Below, piece by piece: positions 1 through 8,705 of a stretch of DNA of 64,000 nucleotides. The DNA is from Pseudomonas serbica (GTDB taxonomy: Bacteria; Pseudomonadota; Gammaproteobacteria; Pseudomonadales; Pseudomonadaceae), in contig NZ_JAQIYM010000002.1 in the NCBI RefSeq assembly GCF_028823535.1, forward strand, positions 62,001 through 126,000. Reading direction: 5' to 3'. Positions within the stretch are counted from its first letter, which is position 1, and every line of letters starts with the position of its first letter. Made by a program: the position numbers and the translations under genes. The notes under the pieces are model-generated. The model was not told the origin of the DNA, searched no databases, and saw only the letters and a program-made list of their open reading frames with translations.

Positions 1-540
1 GTCCAGTTTGTTATGGTGGTCGGCCAGCGCCCAGGTTTCCGCCTTGGTTAACCACATCAACGGGGTTTCAAACTGTAGTTTGTATTCCATTCCCAGCGCG
101 ATGGCGTTGTTCAGTGCCTTGACGAACTCATGCCGGCAGTCAGGGTAGCCGGAGTAGTCTGTTTCACAAACGCCGGTGATCACGGTACGGGCTTGCACTT
201 GATAGGCGTAAATAGCCGCCAAGGTTAAGAACAGAATATTTCTACCGGGTACGAAGGTGCTCGGCAGATTGTCTCCTGCGTTACTTGTGCTTGGTAGCGG
301 GATGTTGTCGCGCGTCAGGCTGCTGATAGCGAGCTGATTAAGCAATGAAACGTCTAACACCTTGTGCACTTTCACACCAAGCTGTTTGGCAAGTTTTTGC
401 GCGACTTCAATTTCCGCGAGATGGCGCTGACCATAATCGAAGGTAATACAGTGGATTTCATCGTAGAGCGGTAGCGCATGGATCAAGCAGGTTGTTGAGT
501 CTTGCCCGCCACTGAAAACGATAACTGCCTTTTTAGTCAT
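1..540 (-). CDS. queC: 7-cyano-7-deazaguanine (preQ0) synthase QueC, partial
   Basis: The reading frame opens with ATG at 540 on the minus strand and runs off the left edge, so only the first 180 residues are present. The N-terminus carries the PP-loop ATPase motif SGGQDST (about residues 10-16), followed by [21 protein letters not shown] and [16 protein letters not shown], all hallmarks of QueC. QueC converts 7-carboxy-7-deazaguanine and ammonia to preQ0 with ATP. From memory the sequence is much closer to the enterobacterial QueC than to the usual Pseudomonas QueC, which reads LLSGGLDSAT. The GC content is about half by eye, lower than the neighbours. The C-terminal zinc site is outside the window. 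The family is certain; its role as a second or transferred copy is inference. Confidence 0.92.
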   Translation of the reverse strand, partial: MTKKAVIVFSGGQDSTTCLIHALPLYDEIHCITFDYGQRHLAEIEVAQKLAKQLGVKVHKVLDVSLLNQLAISSLTRDNIPLPSTSNAGDNLPSTFVPGRNILFLTLAAIYAYQVQARTVITGVCETDYSGYPDCRHEFVKALNNAIALGMEYKLQFETPLMWLTKAETWALADHHNKLD

Positions 541-703
541 GCTCTTTTCTTCCTTGGAGGGGATCAATGTGTATTCGGGCATTGACCCTACCGGGAAGAT
601 CAGATTCTGGCTGTGGGAAGTTTCCGAGATGATTGTCGCCGTTTTCCGAATGTGTCATTTGTTGACAAGCATCAACGTTGACGGGTGCACGGTAGGAACT
701 GCT

Positions 704-740
704 GAAGGCTGCGATCTAAGATCAAAAGATCGCAGCCTTC
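704..740. terminator. Hairpin with GATCGCAGCCT arms between queC and the thiolase gene
   Basis: A perfect 14-bp stem (704-717 with 727-740) encloses a 9-nt loop. The arms contain AGATCGCAGCCTTC. The hairpin lies 26 bp downstream of the minus-strand thiolase stop, so it can end that transcript. There is no strong U-run, so it may instead be a dispersed repeat of the same family as the hairpin at 52817. The rest of 541-765 shows no gene I can support. Confidence 0.6.
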
Positions 741-765
741 GGCAACTCCTACAGGTGTAGCGGGA

Positions 766-1947
766 TCAGGCGCGTTCGAAGATCGCCGCGATGCCCTGGC
801 CGCCGCCGATGCACATGGTCACCAGCGCGTAACGGCCGCCGGTGCGGTGCAGTTCGTGGATGGCCTTGGTGGCGATAATGGCGCCGGTCGCGCCGACCGG
901 GTGACCCAGGGCGATGCCCGAGCCGTTCGGGTTGACCTTGGCCGGGTCCAGATCCAGTTCCTGGCTGACTGCACAGGCTTGCGCCGCGAAAGCGATGTTG
1001 GCTTCGATCACGTCCATGTCAGCGACGGTCAGGCCGGCACGCTTGAGTGCCAGGCGGGTGGCCGGGATTGGGCCCAGGCCCATCAGTGTTGGTTCGACGC
1101 CGGCATGGGCGTAGCTGACCAGGCGGGCGAGTGGGTGCAGGTTGTTGACCTGTACGGCAGCGCCGGTGGCCATGACCAGGGCGGCCGCTCCGTCGTTCAG
1201 GCCGGAGGCGTTGCCGGCGGTGACCGAGCCGTCCTTCTTGAACGCTGGCTTCATCGCCGCCAGCTGTTCCAGGGAGGTGGCGCGTGGGTGCTCGTCGACG
1301 CTGAACAGTTTAGTGCCCTTGCGATCCGCAATCTCTACGGTCGCGATCTGCTCGGTGAAGTAGCCATTGGCAATCGCATGGGCTGCGCGCTTCTGGTCTT
1401 CCAGCGCCAGGGCATCCTGCATTTCACGGGTGATGCCGTTACGCTCGGCGACGTTCTCGGCGGTGATACCCATGTGAATGTTGTGGAACGGGTCATGCAG
1501 GATACCCAGCATGTAGTCGACGGCCTGGACGTTGCCCATGCGGGCGCCCCAACGGGCGGATGGCAGCAGGTACGGCCCGCGGCTCATGGACTCGGCACCG
1601 GCGCCGATGGCGATGTCGGCATCGCCCAGCATCAGGGTCTGCGCTGCGCTGACGATGGCTTGCAGGCCTGAGCCGCAGAGGCGGTTGACGTTGTAGGCCG
1701 GGGTTTCTTTCGGAATGCCGGCGTTCATCGCGGCAACCCGGGAGATGTAGGCGTCGCGGGTTTCGGTCGGGATCACGTGGCCCATCACCAGGTGACCGAC
1801 GAGCGCCGGGTCTACAGCGGCCCGTTCCAGGGCGGCTTTCACGGCGGTGGCCGCGAGCTCGGCCGGTGGCACGTCCTTGAGGGATCCGCCGAAGGTGCCA
1901 ATGGCGGTACGGGCGGCGCTGACGACGTAGATTTCCGGGGTGTTCAT
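766..1947 (-). CDS. Acetyl-CoA acetyltransferase-type thiolase with NIAF variant motif
   Basis: This 393-residue protein belongs to the thiolase family, which makes or splits 3-ketoacyl-CoA. The nucleophile Cys91 sits in NRLCGSGLQ, the histidine in GIALGHPVGATGA, and the second cysteine in TMCIGGGQG near the C-terminus. It resembles the short-chain thiolase next to enoyl-CoA hydratase in other pseudomonads (FadAx type, from memory). The motif normally written NEAFAAQ reads NIAFAAQ here (Asn317, Ile318). PaaJ in the same window keeps NEAFAAQ. The gene overlaps the upstream enoyl-CoA hydratase by 4 bp (ATGA), so the two are translated together. The exact chain length of the substrate cannot be told from sequence. 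Confidence 0.9.
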   Translation of the reverse strand: MNTPEIYVVSAARTAIGTFGGSLKDVPPAELAATAVKAALERAAVDPALVGHLVMGHVIPTETRDAYISRVAAMNAGIPKETPAYNVNRLCGSGLQAIVSAAQTLMLGDADIAIGAGAESMSRGPYLLPSARWGARMGNVQAVDYMLGILHDPFHNIHMGITAENVAERNGITREMQDALALEDQKRAAHAIANGYFTEQIATVEIADRKGTKLFSVDEHPRATSLEQLAAMKPAFKKDGSVTAGNASGLNDGAAALVMATGAAVQVNNLHPLARLVSYAHAGVEPTLMGLGPIPATRLALKRAGLTVADMDVIEANIAFAAQACAVSQELDLDPAKVNPNGSGIALGHPVGATGAIIATKAIHELHRTGGRYALVTMCIGGGQGIAAIFERA

Positions 1948-2726
1948 GGCTGTGTTCCTTTCGGTGGATTCTTATCTGTACTGCGATTGAGCAGGGCGTT
2001 CAAGGCCGTTTTCGCCTCGATGCTGTTGAGGCGCTGGATGAACAGCAGGTTTTCTTCGCGCAGGGTGGCTTGCAGTTCGGCCATGCCGGCCTGTGTCATC
2101 AATTGCCGGGACTGGCGCAGAGCTTGCGCGGGCATCGCCAGAAAGCGCTGGGCGATCTTCGCCGCCGCGGCCAGGCATTGCTCGCCGTCATCGAAGGCGG
2201 CGTTGGCCAGGCCCCAGGCGACAGCCTCGCTGCCATCAAGGCTGTCGCCCAGCAGTAGCAAACTCGCGGCGCGGGCATGGCCCAGCCGGCGTGGCAACAG
2301 CAGGCTGGCGCCGAACTCGGGACACAGGCCCAGGTTGACGAACGGCGTGCGTAGCTTGGCGTTGCGCGTCACCAGCACCTGGTCGCAATGCAGCAGCAGG
2401 GTGGTGCCGATGCCGATGGCCGCCCCGCACACCGCCGCAATCAACGGCTTCTGCAGGTGAGTTACGGCGCGCATCAGGCGGAAAGCCGGGCTGTCCAAAT
2501 GCGTCGGCGGCTCTTGCAGGAAGTCCACCAGGTCGTTGCCACTGGTAAAGCAGTTAGGGCCACCGGTCACGATGACCACGCGGATTTCGTCATTCTCCTC
2601 AGCCGCAAACAGCAGGTCGGCCAAGCGCGTGTACATGCCGTTGGTCAGTGCGTTGAGCTTGTCGGGGCGATCGATGGTCAGCGTCAGCACGCCATCGCGA
2701 TGCTCTTGTTTGATCAGGTCGGTCAT
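1944..2726 (-). CDS. Enoyl-CoA hydratase/isomerase family protein
   Basis: This is a crotonase-fold protein of 260 residues. I use the ATG at 2726 (MTDLIKQEHRDGV), because upstream codons give a sequence unlike the family. FTSGNDLVDF and GAAIGIGTTLLLHCD are the two oxyanion-hole segments. LCPEFGASLLLPRRLG carries the acidic residue in the position used by isomerase-type members (Eci2-like), so a delta3-delta2-enoyl-CoA isomerase is as likely as a hydratase. It is the first gene of a two-gene operon with the thiolase and probably serves acyl-CoA beta-oxidation. The substrate is unknown. Confidence 0.85.
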   Translation of the reverse strand: MTDLIKQEHRDGVLTLTIDRPDKLNALTNGMYTRLADLLFAAEENDEIRVVIVTGGPNCFTSGNDLVDFLQEPPTHLDSPAFRLMRAVTHLQKPLIAAVCGAAIGIGTTLLLHCDQVLVTRNAKLRTPFVNLGLCPEFGASLLLPRRLGHARAASLLLLGDSLDGSEAVAWGLANAAFDDGEQCLAAAAKIAQRFLAMPAQALRQSRQLMTQAGMAELQATLREENLLFIQRLNSIEAKTALNALLNRSTDKNPPKGTQP

Positions 2727-2943
2727 TGCTGGCTCTTGCAGAGTCGGTTCGACGGCCACTTTAAGCGTCAGGTTAGCCCAACTGCTATGACAAAACGGGT
2801 CAACCGACCTGATGCTTTTTGCCATATCGCACCGTCGAAACGGCTACACACCCATTCGGGGTATGGTGCCGTCCGGCGAATCCACCAATAGTAGGTTCAT
2901 CCGCTCATCCAGAGCCGAACTCGCTTGATAAGGTGCATTTGCT

Positions 2944-4050
2944 ATGGGCAAGACCCTGCTTAAGGTGATTTCCAGTCTGTTTGTTATACCCCTGACCCTG
3001 AGTGCCCACGCCGGCGAGGTGAACGACAGCAATACGCTGCGGCTCTATAACTGGGCGGACTACATCGGTGAGAAGACCCTGGCCGATTTCGAAAAGGCCA
3101 CCGGCATCAAGGTCATCTACGACACCTTCGACGCCTATGAAACGGTGCAGGCCAAGTTGCTCACCGGCCACTCCGGCTACGACCTGATCGTGCTCAATGC
3201 GTCCCTCGCGCCGCCGCTGATCCAGGCCAAGGTGTTCCAGCCACTGGACAAGAAACTGCTGCCGGGCTGGAGCAACCTGGACCCCAAAGTCTTGCACGAC
3301 CTGCAAGGATTCGACCCGGGCCCGACTTACTCGGCGCCCTATACCTGGGGCAGCAACGGCATCACCTACAACGTCGACAAGATCAAGGAGCGCATGCCGG
3401 ATGCGCCAATCGGCTCGCTGGCGATGATTTTCGATCCGAAGATTGTCTCGCGCTTCGCCGACTGTGGCGTGACCCTGGTCGATGCGCCCACCGAAGTCAT
3501 CCCCCTGGCCCTCAAATACCTGGGCCGCGATCCACGCAGCGCCAAGCCTGAAGATTTGAAGGCAGCGCAGGAGCTGCTGCTGTCGGTGCGCCCGTACATC
3601 CGCAAATTCGACTCGGTCAATTACCTGACCAGCCTGCCCAACGGCGACGTGTGCATGGCCATGACCTGGTCGGGCGACTACGCGACGGCCATGGCCCGCG
3701 CCGAAGAAGCCAAGTTGAACATCAACCTGTCCTATTTCATTCCCAAGGAAGGCTCGTTGATCTGGTTCGACAACATGTACATCCCGGCCGATGCGCCCCA
3801 TGTCGCCAATGCGCACAAGTTCCTTGAATACCTGTTGCAGCCGCAGGTGATGGCGGACGTCACTGACTACATCCATTACGCCAACAGCAACGCGGCGGCC
3901 ACGCCGTTGTTGAACGCCGATGTGCGCAACAACCCGGCGATCTACCCCGATGAAGCCACCCGCGAGCGCCTGTTCCCGCAGAAGACCCAGGACGCCAAGG
4001 ACATGCGGGCCATGACCCGGGTCTGGAGCACGGTGAAAAGCGGCATCTGA
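2944..4050 (+). CDS. Periplasmic polyamine-type binding protein (PotF/SpuD-like)
   Basis: This 368-residue protein has a signal peptide (cleavage near SAHA-GE, residue 23). LRLYNWADYIGEKTLADFEKATG and the following YDTFDAYETVQAKLL are typical of spermidine/putrescine binding proteins. GSNGITYNVDKIKERMPDAP and the DNMYIPADAPHVANAHKFLEYLLQP segment close the second lobe. An AAGGT ribosome site precedes the ATG. It lies 41 bp upstream of a class III aminotransferase. No ABC permease or ATPase genes are next to it, so it either works with a distant transporter or signals the presence of an amine. Ligand identity is inferred from the family. Confidence 0.88.
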   Translation: MGKTLLKVISSLFVIPLTLSAHAGEVNDSNTLRLYNWADYIGEKTLADFEKATGIKVIYDTFDAYETVQAKLLTGHSGYDLIVLNASLAPPLIQAKVFQPLDKKLLPGWSNLDPKVLHDLQGFDPGPTYSAPYTWGSNGITYNVDKIKERMPDAPIGSLAMIFDPKIVSRFADCGVTLVDAPTEVIPLALKYLGRDPRSAKPEDLKAAQELLLSVRPYIRKFDSVNYLTSLPNGDVCMAMTWSGDYATAMARAEEAKLNINLSYFIPKEGSLIWFDNMYIPADAPHVANAHKFLEYLLQPQVMADVTDYIHYANSNAAATPLLNADVRNNPAIYPDEATRERLFPQKTQDAKDMRAMTRVWSTVKSGI

Positions 4051-4091
4051 TTCATTCGATCGTTAGTCAAACCGGTTAGAGGTTTTTATTC

Positions 4092-5510
4092 ATGGCGACG
4101 CCAACACGCAGCGTTTTCTCCCCAGCGGACGAGTCCCGGCTGGTCAAGGCCGACAAGGCCCATCATATGCACGGCTATCACGTGTTCGACGAACACGCCG
4201 AACAAGGTTCCCTGAACATCGTCGCCGGAGACGGCGCCTATATCTACGACACCCAGGGCAACCGCTTTCTCGACGCCGTGGGCGGCATGTGGTGCACCAA
4301 CATCGGCCTGGGTCGCGAGGAAATGGCCGAGGCCATCGCCGATCAGGTGCGCCAACTGGCCTATTCCAACCCGTTTTCCGACATGTCCAATAACGTCGCC
4401 ATCGAGCTGTGCGAAAAACTCGCCAGCCTGGCCCCCGGTGACCTCGACCACGTGTTCCTGACCACCGGTGGCTCCACCGCCGTGGACACCGCGTATCGAC
4501 TGATCCAGTACTACCAGAACTGCCGCGGCCTGCCTGAAAAGAAGCACGTCATCGCCCGTTTCAACGCGTACCACGGCTCCACCACCCTGACCATGTCGAT
4601 CGGCAACAAGGCCGCCGACCGGGTGCCCGAGTTCGATTACGCCAACCCGCTGATCCACCACGTGTCCAACCCCAATCCTTACCGCGCGCCGGAGGGCATG
4701 GACGAGGCGCAGTTCCTCGAATTCCTGGTCAAGGAGTTCGAAGACAAGATCCACTCGATCGGCGCAGACAAGGTCGCGGGCTTCTTCGCCGAGCCGGTGA
4801 TGGGCTCGGGCGGGGTGATTATTCCGCCGAAGGGTTACCTCAAGCGCATGTGGGAAGTTTGCCAGCGCTACGACATTCTCTTTGTCGCCGACGAGGTGGT
4901 GACGTCGTTCGGGCGCCTGGGCAAGTTTTTCGCCTCCCTCGATGTGTTCGACGTGCAACCCGACATCATCACCACCGCCAAGGGCTTGACCTCGGCGTAC
5001 CTGCCGCTGGGGGCATGCATCTTTTCCGACCGCATCTGGAAGGTCATCGCCGAGCCGGGCAAGGGCCGTTGCTTCACCCACGGTTTCACCTACAGCGGCC
5101 ATCCGGTGTGCTGCACGGCGGCGCTGAAAAACATCGAGATCATCGAACGGGAAAACCTGCTGGCCCACGTCGACGATGTCGGTGGCTACCTCGAGCAGCG
5201 CCTGGCCACCTTGCGCGATCTGCCCCTGGTGGGTGATGTGCGCTGCCTGAAACTGATGGCGTGCGTGGAGTTCGTCGCCGACAAACGCACCAAGGCGCTG
5301 TTCGCCGAGGAGATCAACATCGGCGAGAAAATCCATGTGCGCGCCCAGGCCCGGGGCCTGTTGGTGCGGCCGATCATGCACCTGAACGTGATGTCGCCGC
5401 CGCTGATCCTGACCTATGCCCAGGTCGATGAGATTGTCGAGATCCTGCGCCTGTGCATTCTCGAAGTGGCAGCCGAGCTTGAGGCGAGCGGACAGTACAC
5501 CGGCCAATGA
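4092..5510 (+). CDS. Class III PLP-dependent aminotransferase (omega-amine type)
   Basis: The 472-residue protein carries TTGGSTAVDTAYRLIQYY (PLP phosphate region), NAYHGSTTLTMS, the VADEVVTSFGRLG aspartate that holds the pyridine nitrogen, and TTAKGLTSAYLPLGA with the Schiff-base lysine. It matches the family of polyamine/omega-amino acid:pyruvate transaminases such as SpuC. Together with the binding protein upstream it points to uptake and deamination of a diamine or omega-amino acid. A good AGAGG ribosome site precedes the start. The exact amino donor cannot be named. Confidence 0.88.
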   Translation: MATPTRSVFSPADESRLVKADKAHHMHGYHVFDEHAEQGSLNIVAGDGAYIYDTQGNRFLDAVGGMWCTNIGLGREEMAEAIADQVRQLAYSNPFSDMSNNVAIELCEKLASLAPGDLDHVFLTTGGSTAVDTAYRLIQYYQNCRGLPEKKHVIARFNAYHGSTTLTMSIGNKAADRVPEFDYANPLIHHVSNPNPYRAPEGMDEAQFLEFLVKEFEDKIHSIGADKVAGFFAEPVMGSGGVIIPPKGYLKRMWEVCQRYDILFVADEVVTSFGRLGKFFASLDVFDVQPDIITTAKGLTSAYLPLGACIFSDRIWKVIAEPGKGRCFTHGFTYSGHPVCCTAALKNIEIIERENLLAHVDDVGGYLEQRLATLRDLPLVGDVRCLKLMACVEFVADKRTKALFAEEINIGEKIHVRAQARGLLVRPIMHLNVMSPPLILTYAQVDEIVEILRLCILEVAAELEASGQYTGQ

Positions 5511-5563
5511 TTTCGTCTGCCAGGCTGTTACCAAGGGGTTGTTCAGCCGCTAGACTGCGGGGC

Positions 5564-6415
5564 ATGAGCAGACCAAACGACGATACGCTGATCGCGGTGC
5601 CTTTCGGGGCATTGCATAGATGGCATGGGGGCATGCGCGAGGCATTCGCCCATGTCGATGAGCCTGACGCACTGCAATACCTGGTCTCGGCGTTGGGGCA
5701 ACTGGTGTCCATCGAATCGGTGATGATCAGCCTGGAGCGCAAGGACCGCGCGCCGCAGTTGCTGCATCAGCGCGGCATTGCCCAGGAGTACCAGGTGTCG
5801 ATTCTCGAGCGCTATTTCGCCGGTGGCTATCTGCTTGATCCGTTCTGCCTGGCGGTGGAGCAGGGCCTGGCGCAGGGCTTCTATCACTTGGAAGACATTG
5901 CGCCGGACAACTTCTTCGACAGTGACTATTACAAGACCTATTACCTGAAGGCCAACTGTTCGGAAGACAGCTACTACATTGTCGATACGGGCAATGACAC
6001 GAAAATTTCCGTGAGCCTCTTCCAGGGTTTCGGCGGCGATTGCCTGGGCGTCGAACAGTTGAACCTGCTGCGCGCCGTCGAGCCGCTGGTGCGCGAATTC
6101 ATCGGCGAATTCAGCCGGCGTGGCCTGCAGCGCAGTAGCGAGATCCAGGGCAATGACGATCAAGGCCTGCGCGACGATCTCAAGCATCGGGTGCAATCGG
6201 CGTTCGAGCATTTCGGTAGTGGCCTGCTCACCGAACGCGAGCGGGAAGTGGCGCACATGGTGCTCAGGGGGCATTCGGTGAAATCCACGGCCAGCCAGAT
6301 GAACATCTCCCCGGAAACCGTGCGCATGCATCGCAAGAATCTGTATTTGAAGCTGGAGGTGGGGTCGCAGTCTGAGTTGTTTGCGTTGTTTATCGAGTGG
6401 TTGCGCGGGCACTGA
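5564..6415 (+). CDS. LuxR-family transcriptional regulator
   Basis: The C-terminus has a LuxR/FixJ helix-turn-helix: LLTEREREVAHMVLRGHSVKSTASQMNISPETVRMHRKNLYLKL. The N-terminal 180 residues are an unassigned sensor region with aromatic-rich segments (HLEDIAPDNFFDSDYYKTYY). I chose ATG 5564, giving 283 residues. An earlier ATG at 5507 overlaps the aminotransferase stop (ATGA) and could couple translation, but it adds an arginine-rich leader with no family look. The gene is probably a local regulator of the amine genes in front of it. Confidence 0.85.
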   Translation: MSRPNDDTLIAVPFGALHRWHGGMREAFAHVDEPDALQYLVSALGQLVSIESVMISLERKDRAPQLLHQRGIAQEYQVSILERYFAGGYLLDPFCLAVEQGLAQGFYHLEDIAPDNFFDSDYYKTYYLKANCSEDSYYIVDTGNDTKISVSLFQGFGGDCLGVEQLNLLRAVEPLVREFIGEFSRRGLQRSSEIQGNDDQGLRDDLKHRVQSAFEHFGSGLLTEREREVAHMVLRGHSVKSTASQMNISPETVRMHRKNLYLKLEVGSQSELFALFIEWLRGH

Positions 6416-6441
6416 GAATGGCGGTCAAACACAAAACCAAC

Positions 6442-6530
6442 TGTGGGAGCGGGCTTGCTCGCGAAGCGGTGTGTCAGTCGACAATATCGTTAACTGGCAC
6501 ACCGCTTTCGCGAGCAAGCCCGCTCCCACA
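6442..6530. repeat. REPIN, TGTGGGAGCG type
   Basis: Two inverted arms, TGTGGGAGCGGGCTTGCTCG and its complement, flank about 40 bp. It lies between the convergent ends of the LuxR gene and paaZ and could end both transcripts. The same arms recur at 23266 and 53708. Confidence 0.85.
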
Positions 6531-6577
6531 TTTGTTTTTGGTTGACCACAAAATCTGTGGTCAACCTTGATCGTTGA

Positions 6578-8647
6578 TCAATCCTCGCGTTTGACTACCA
6601 GCGTCAGAATGTCATAGCTGGCCACCAGCTCACCCAGCTGGTTGGTGACTTCCACATCCCACGCCACCACCCCTTGCGGGATGCCCTGCGGGCTCTTCTT
6701 GCCCTGGTCGATCTTGCGTTTGCAGGTCAGGCGCGCCTGGATGGTGTCGCCGATGCCCACCGGGTTGATGAAGCGCAGGGTGTCCAGGCCGTAGTTGGCC
6801 AGGACCGGGCCGACGCCAGGGGATACGAACAGCCCGGCCGCCGCCGACAGCACGAAGTAACCGTGGGCGATGCGTTTGCCGAACTGCGATTCCTTGGCCG
6901 CGATGTCATCGAAGTGCATGTAGAAGTGGTCGCCCGACAGGCAGCCGAAGTTCACCAGGTCCGCCTCGGTGACGGTGCGACGGTGGGTCAGCAGCGATTC
7001 GCCGATCTGCAGGTCCTGGAAGTGGCGACGGAACGGGTGCACCTCGGTTTCGATGACCTTGGCCCCGCGCACGTATTCGCCGGTGACCGCTGCCAGCATG
7101 GTCGGCGAACCCTGCACCGCTGCGCGTTGCAGGTAGTGTTTCACCGCACGCAGGCCGCCGAGTTCTTCACCGCCGCCGGCACGACCCGGGCCACCGTGCT
7201 TGAGTTGTGGCAGCGGCGAGCCGTGGCCGGTGGATTCGCCGGCGCAGTGGCGATCCAGTACCAGCAAACGCCCGTGCAAGGCTGCCGCGACCGGAATGGC
7301 TTTGGCGGCGATTTGCGGGTCCTTGGTCACCAGGCTGGCCACCAGGCTGCCTTTGCCGCGCGCGGCCAAGGCCAGGGCTTCATCCAGATCGTCGTAGGCC
7401 ATCAGGGTGCTGACCGGGCCGAACGCCTCGATGTCATGGGCACCGCCCTCGGCGTGCGGATCGCGGGCTTGCAACAGGGTCGGGGCGAAGAACGCGCCCT
7501 TGTCGACATTTTCACCACGGGGTTCGAAGCCGTCGCGGGCGCCGAACAGCATGTCGCTGCTCTGCAACAGGGCTTCCAGGCGTTCGGCCACGTCTTTCTG
7601 CTGGTCGTGGGAAGCCAGTGCACCCATGCGCACGCCTTCCACGGAAGGATCGCCAACAACCACTTTGGCCAGGCGATCACGCAAGCGGGTAGCCACGGCG
7701 TCGATGTGCTTGGCCGGGACGATGGCGCGCCGGATGGCGGTGCATTTCTGCCCGGCCTTGGTGGTCATTTCCCGGGCGACTTCCTTGATGAACAACTCGA
7801 ATTCTTCATCGTCCGGGGTGACGTCCGGGGCGAGGATCGCACAGTTCAGCGAGTCGGCTTCGGCGGTGAACGGCACTGAATTGCGGATCAGGTTCGGGTT
7901 GACCCGCAGCTTGGCCGCGGTGTCGGCGGAACCGGTGAAGGTCACCACGTCCTGGCCTTGCAGGCGGTCGAGCAGGTCGCCGGTGCCGCCGATGATCAGT
8001 TGCAGGCTGCCCGCCGGGAGAAGGCCGGACTCGTCCATCAGGCGTACCACGGCTTCAGTCAGGTAGCTGGTGGCGCTGGCCGGTTTGACGATGCATGGCA
8101 TGCCGGCGAGGAAGCTCGGGGCGAATTTTTCTAGCATGCCCCAGATCGGGAAGTTGAAGGCATTGATGTGCACCGCCACGCCGCCGCGCGGCACCAGGAT
8201 GTGGGTGCCGGCGAAGGTGCCCATTTTGCTCAGTTGCAGCGCCGGGCCTTCGTGGACGACGTTACCCGACGGCAATTCACGGGCGCCGAGGCTGGCGTAG
8301 GTGAACAGGGTGCTGTTGCCGCCCTCGATGTCGATCCAGCTGTCGGCACGGGTCGCGCCGCTGTGGTGGGAAATCGCGTAGAGCTGTTCCTTGCGTTCGC
8401 TCAGGTACAAGGCCAGGGCCTTGAGGCGCTGGGCGCGTTGCTGGAAGTCCAGCGCCATCAGGCCGCTGACGCCTTGGCGACGACCGTGCTCGATGGCTTC
8501 GGCAAAGTCCGGGCGCTCTTCGTGGGTACGGAAGATTTCATGGCCATCGAGGGCGCTGCGCAGGACTTGTGCGCCTTGTTGGCCGATCCAGCGACCGGCG
8601 ATGAAACTCTGCAGGGTAGGGGCATGCAGTGTAGGTGAGGAGGACAT
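6578..8647 (-). CDS. paaZ: PaaZ, bifunctional ring-opening hydrolase / aldehyde dehydrogenase
   Basis: PaaZ opens oxepin-CoA with its C-terminal MaoC-type hydratase and oxidises the resulting semialdehyde with its N-terminal aldehyde dehydrogenase. The 689-residue protein shows the dehydrogenase domain (about 1-525) with glutamate in FTAEADSLNC and the cysteine in TKAGQKCTAIRR. The hot-dog domain (about 540-689) carries the Asp and His in CLSGDHFYMHFDD. The ATG at 8647 is preceded by AGGAG. It is the last gene of the paaA-E/transport/paaZ operon, 58 bp after the porin gene. Confidence 0.97.
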   Translation of the reverse strand: MSSSPTLHAPTLQSFIAGRWIGQQGAQVLRSALDGHEIFRTHEERPDFAEAIEHGRRQGVSGLMALDFQQRAQRLKALALYLSERKEQLYAISHHSGATRADSWIDIEGGNSTLFTYASLGARELPSGNVVHEGPALQLSKMGTFAGTHILVPRGGVAVHINAFNFPIWGMLEKFAPSFLAGMPCIVKPASATSYLTEAVVRLMDESGLLPAGSLQLIIGGTGDLLDRLQGQDVVTFTGSADTAAKLRVNPNLIRNSVPFTAEADSLNCAILAPDVTPDDEEFELFIKEVAREMTTKAGQKCTAIRRAIVPAKHIDAVATRLRDRLAKVVVGDPSVEGVRMGALASHDQQKDVAERLEALLQSSDMLFGARDGFEPRGENVDKGAFFAPTLLQARDPHAEGGAHDIEAFGPVSTLMAYDDLDEALALAARGKGSLVASLVTKDPQIAAKAIPVAAALHGRLLVLDRHCAGESTGHGSPLPQLKHGGPGRAGGGEELGGLRAVKHYLQRAAVQGSPTMLAAVTGEYVRGAKVIETEVHPFRRHFQDLQIGESLLTHRRTVTEADLVNFGCLSGDHFYMHFDDIAAKESQFGKRIAHGYFVLSAAAGLFVSPGVGPVLANYGLDTLRFINPVGIGDTIQARLTCKRKIDQGKKSPQGIPQGVVAWDVEVTNQLGELVASYDILTLVVKRED

Positions 8648-8705
8648 CACGATTGCTCCTGAGTGTGAAAAGTCTGGGCGCGGCCACAACCGCCCCCTTG
8701 CGGAA

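Noticed and set aside
539..760. A 73-codon plus-strand frame before the thiolase
   Set aside because: It runs through the 704-740 hairpin, has no ribosome site and no recognisable sequence.
6494..6509. TGGCACACCGCTTTCG as a sigma-54 promoter
   Set aside because: It lies inside a REPIN, the GC element is not at the right distance, and no plus-strand gene follows.
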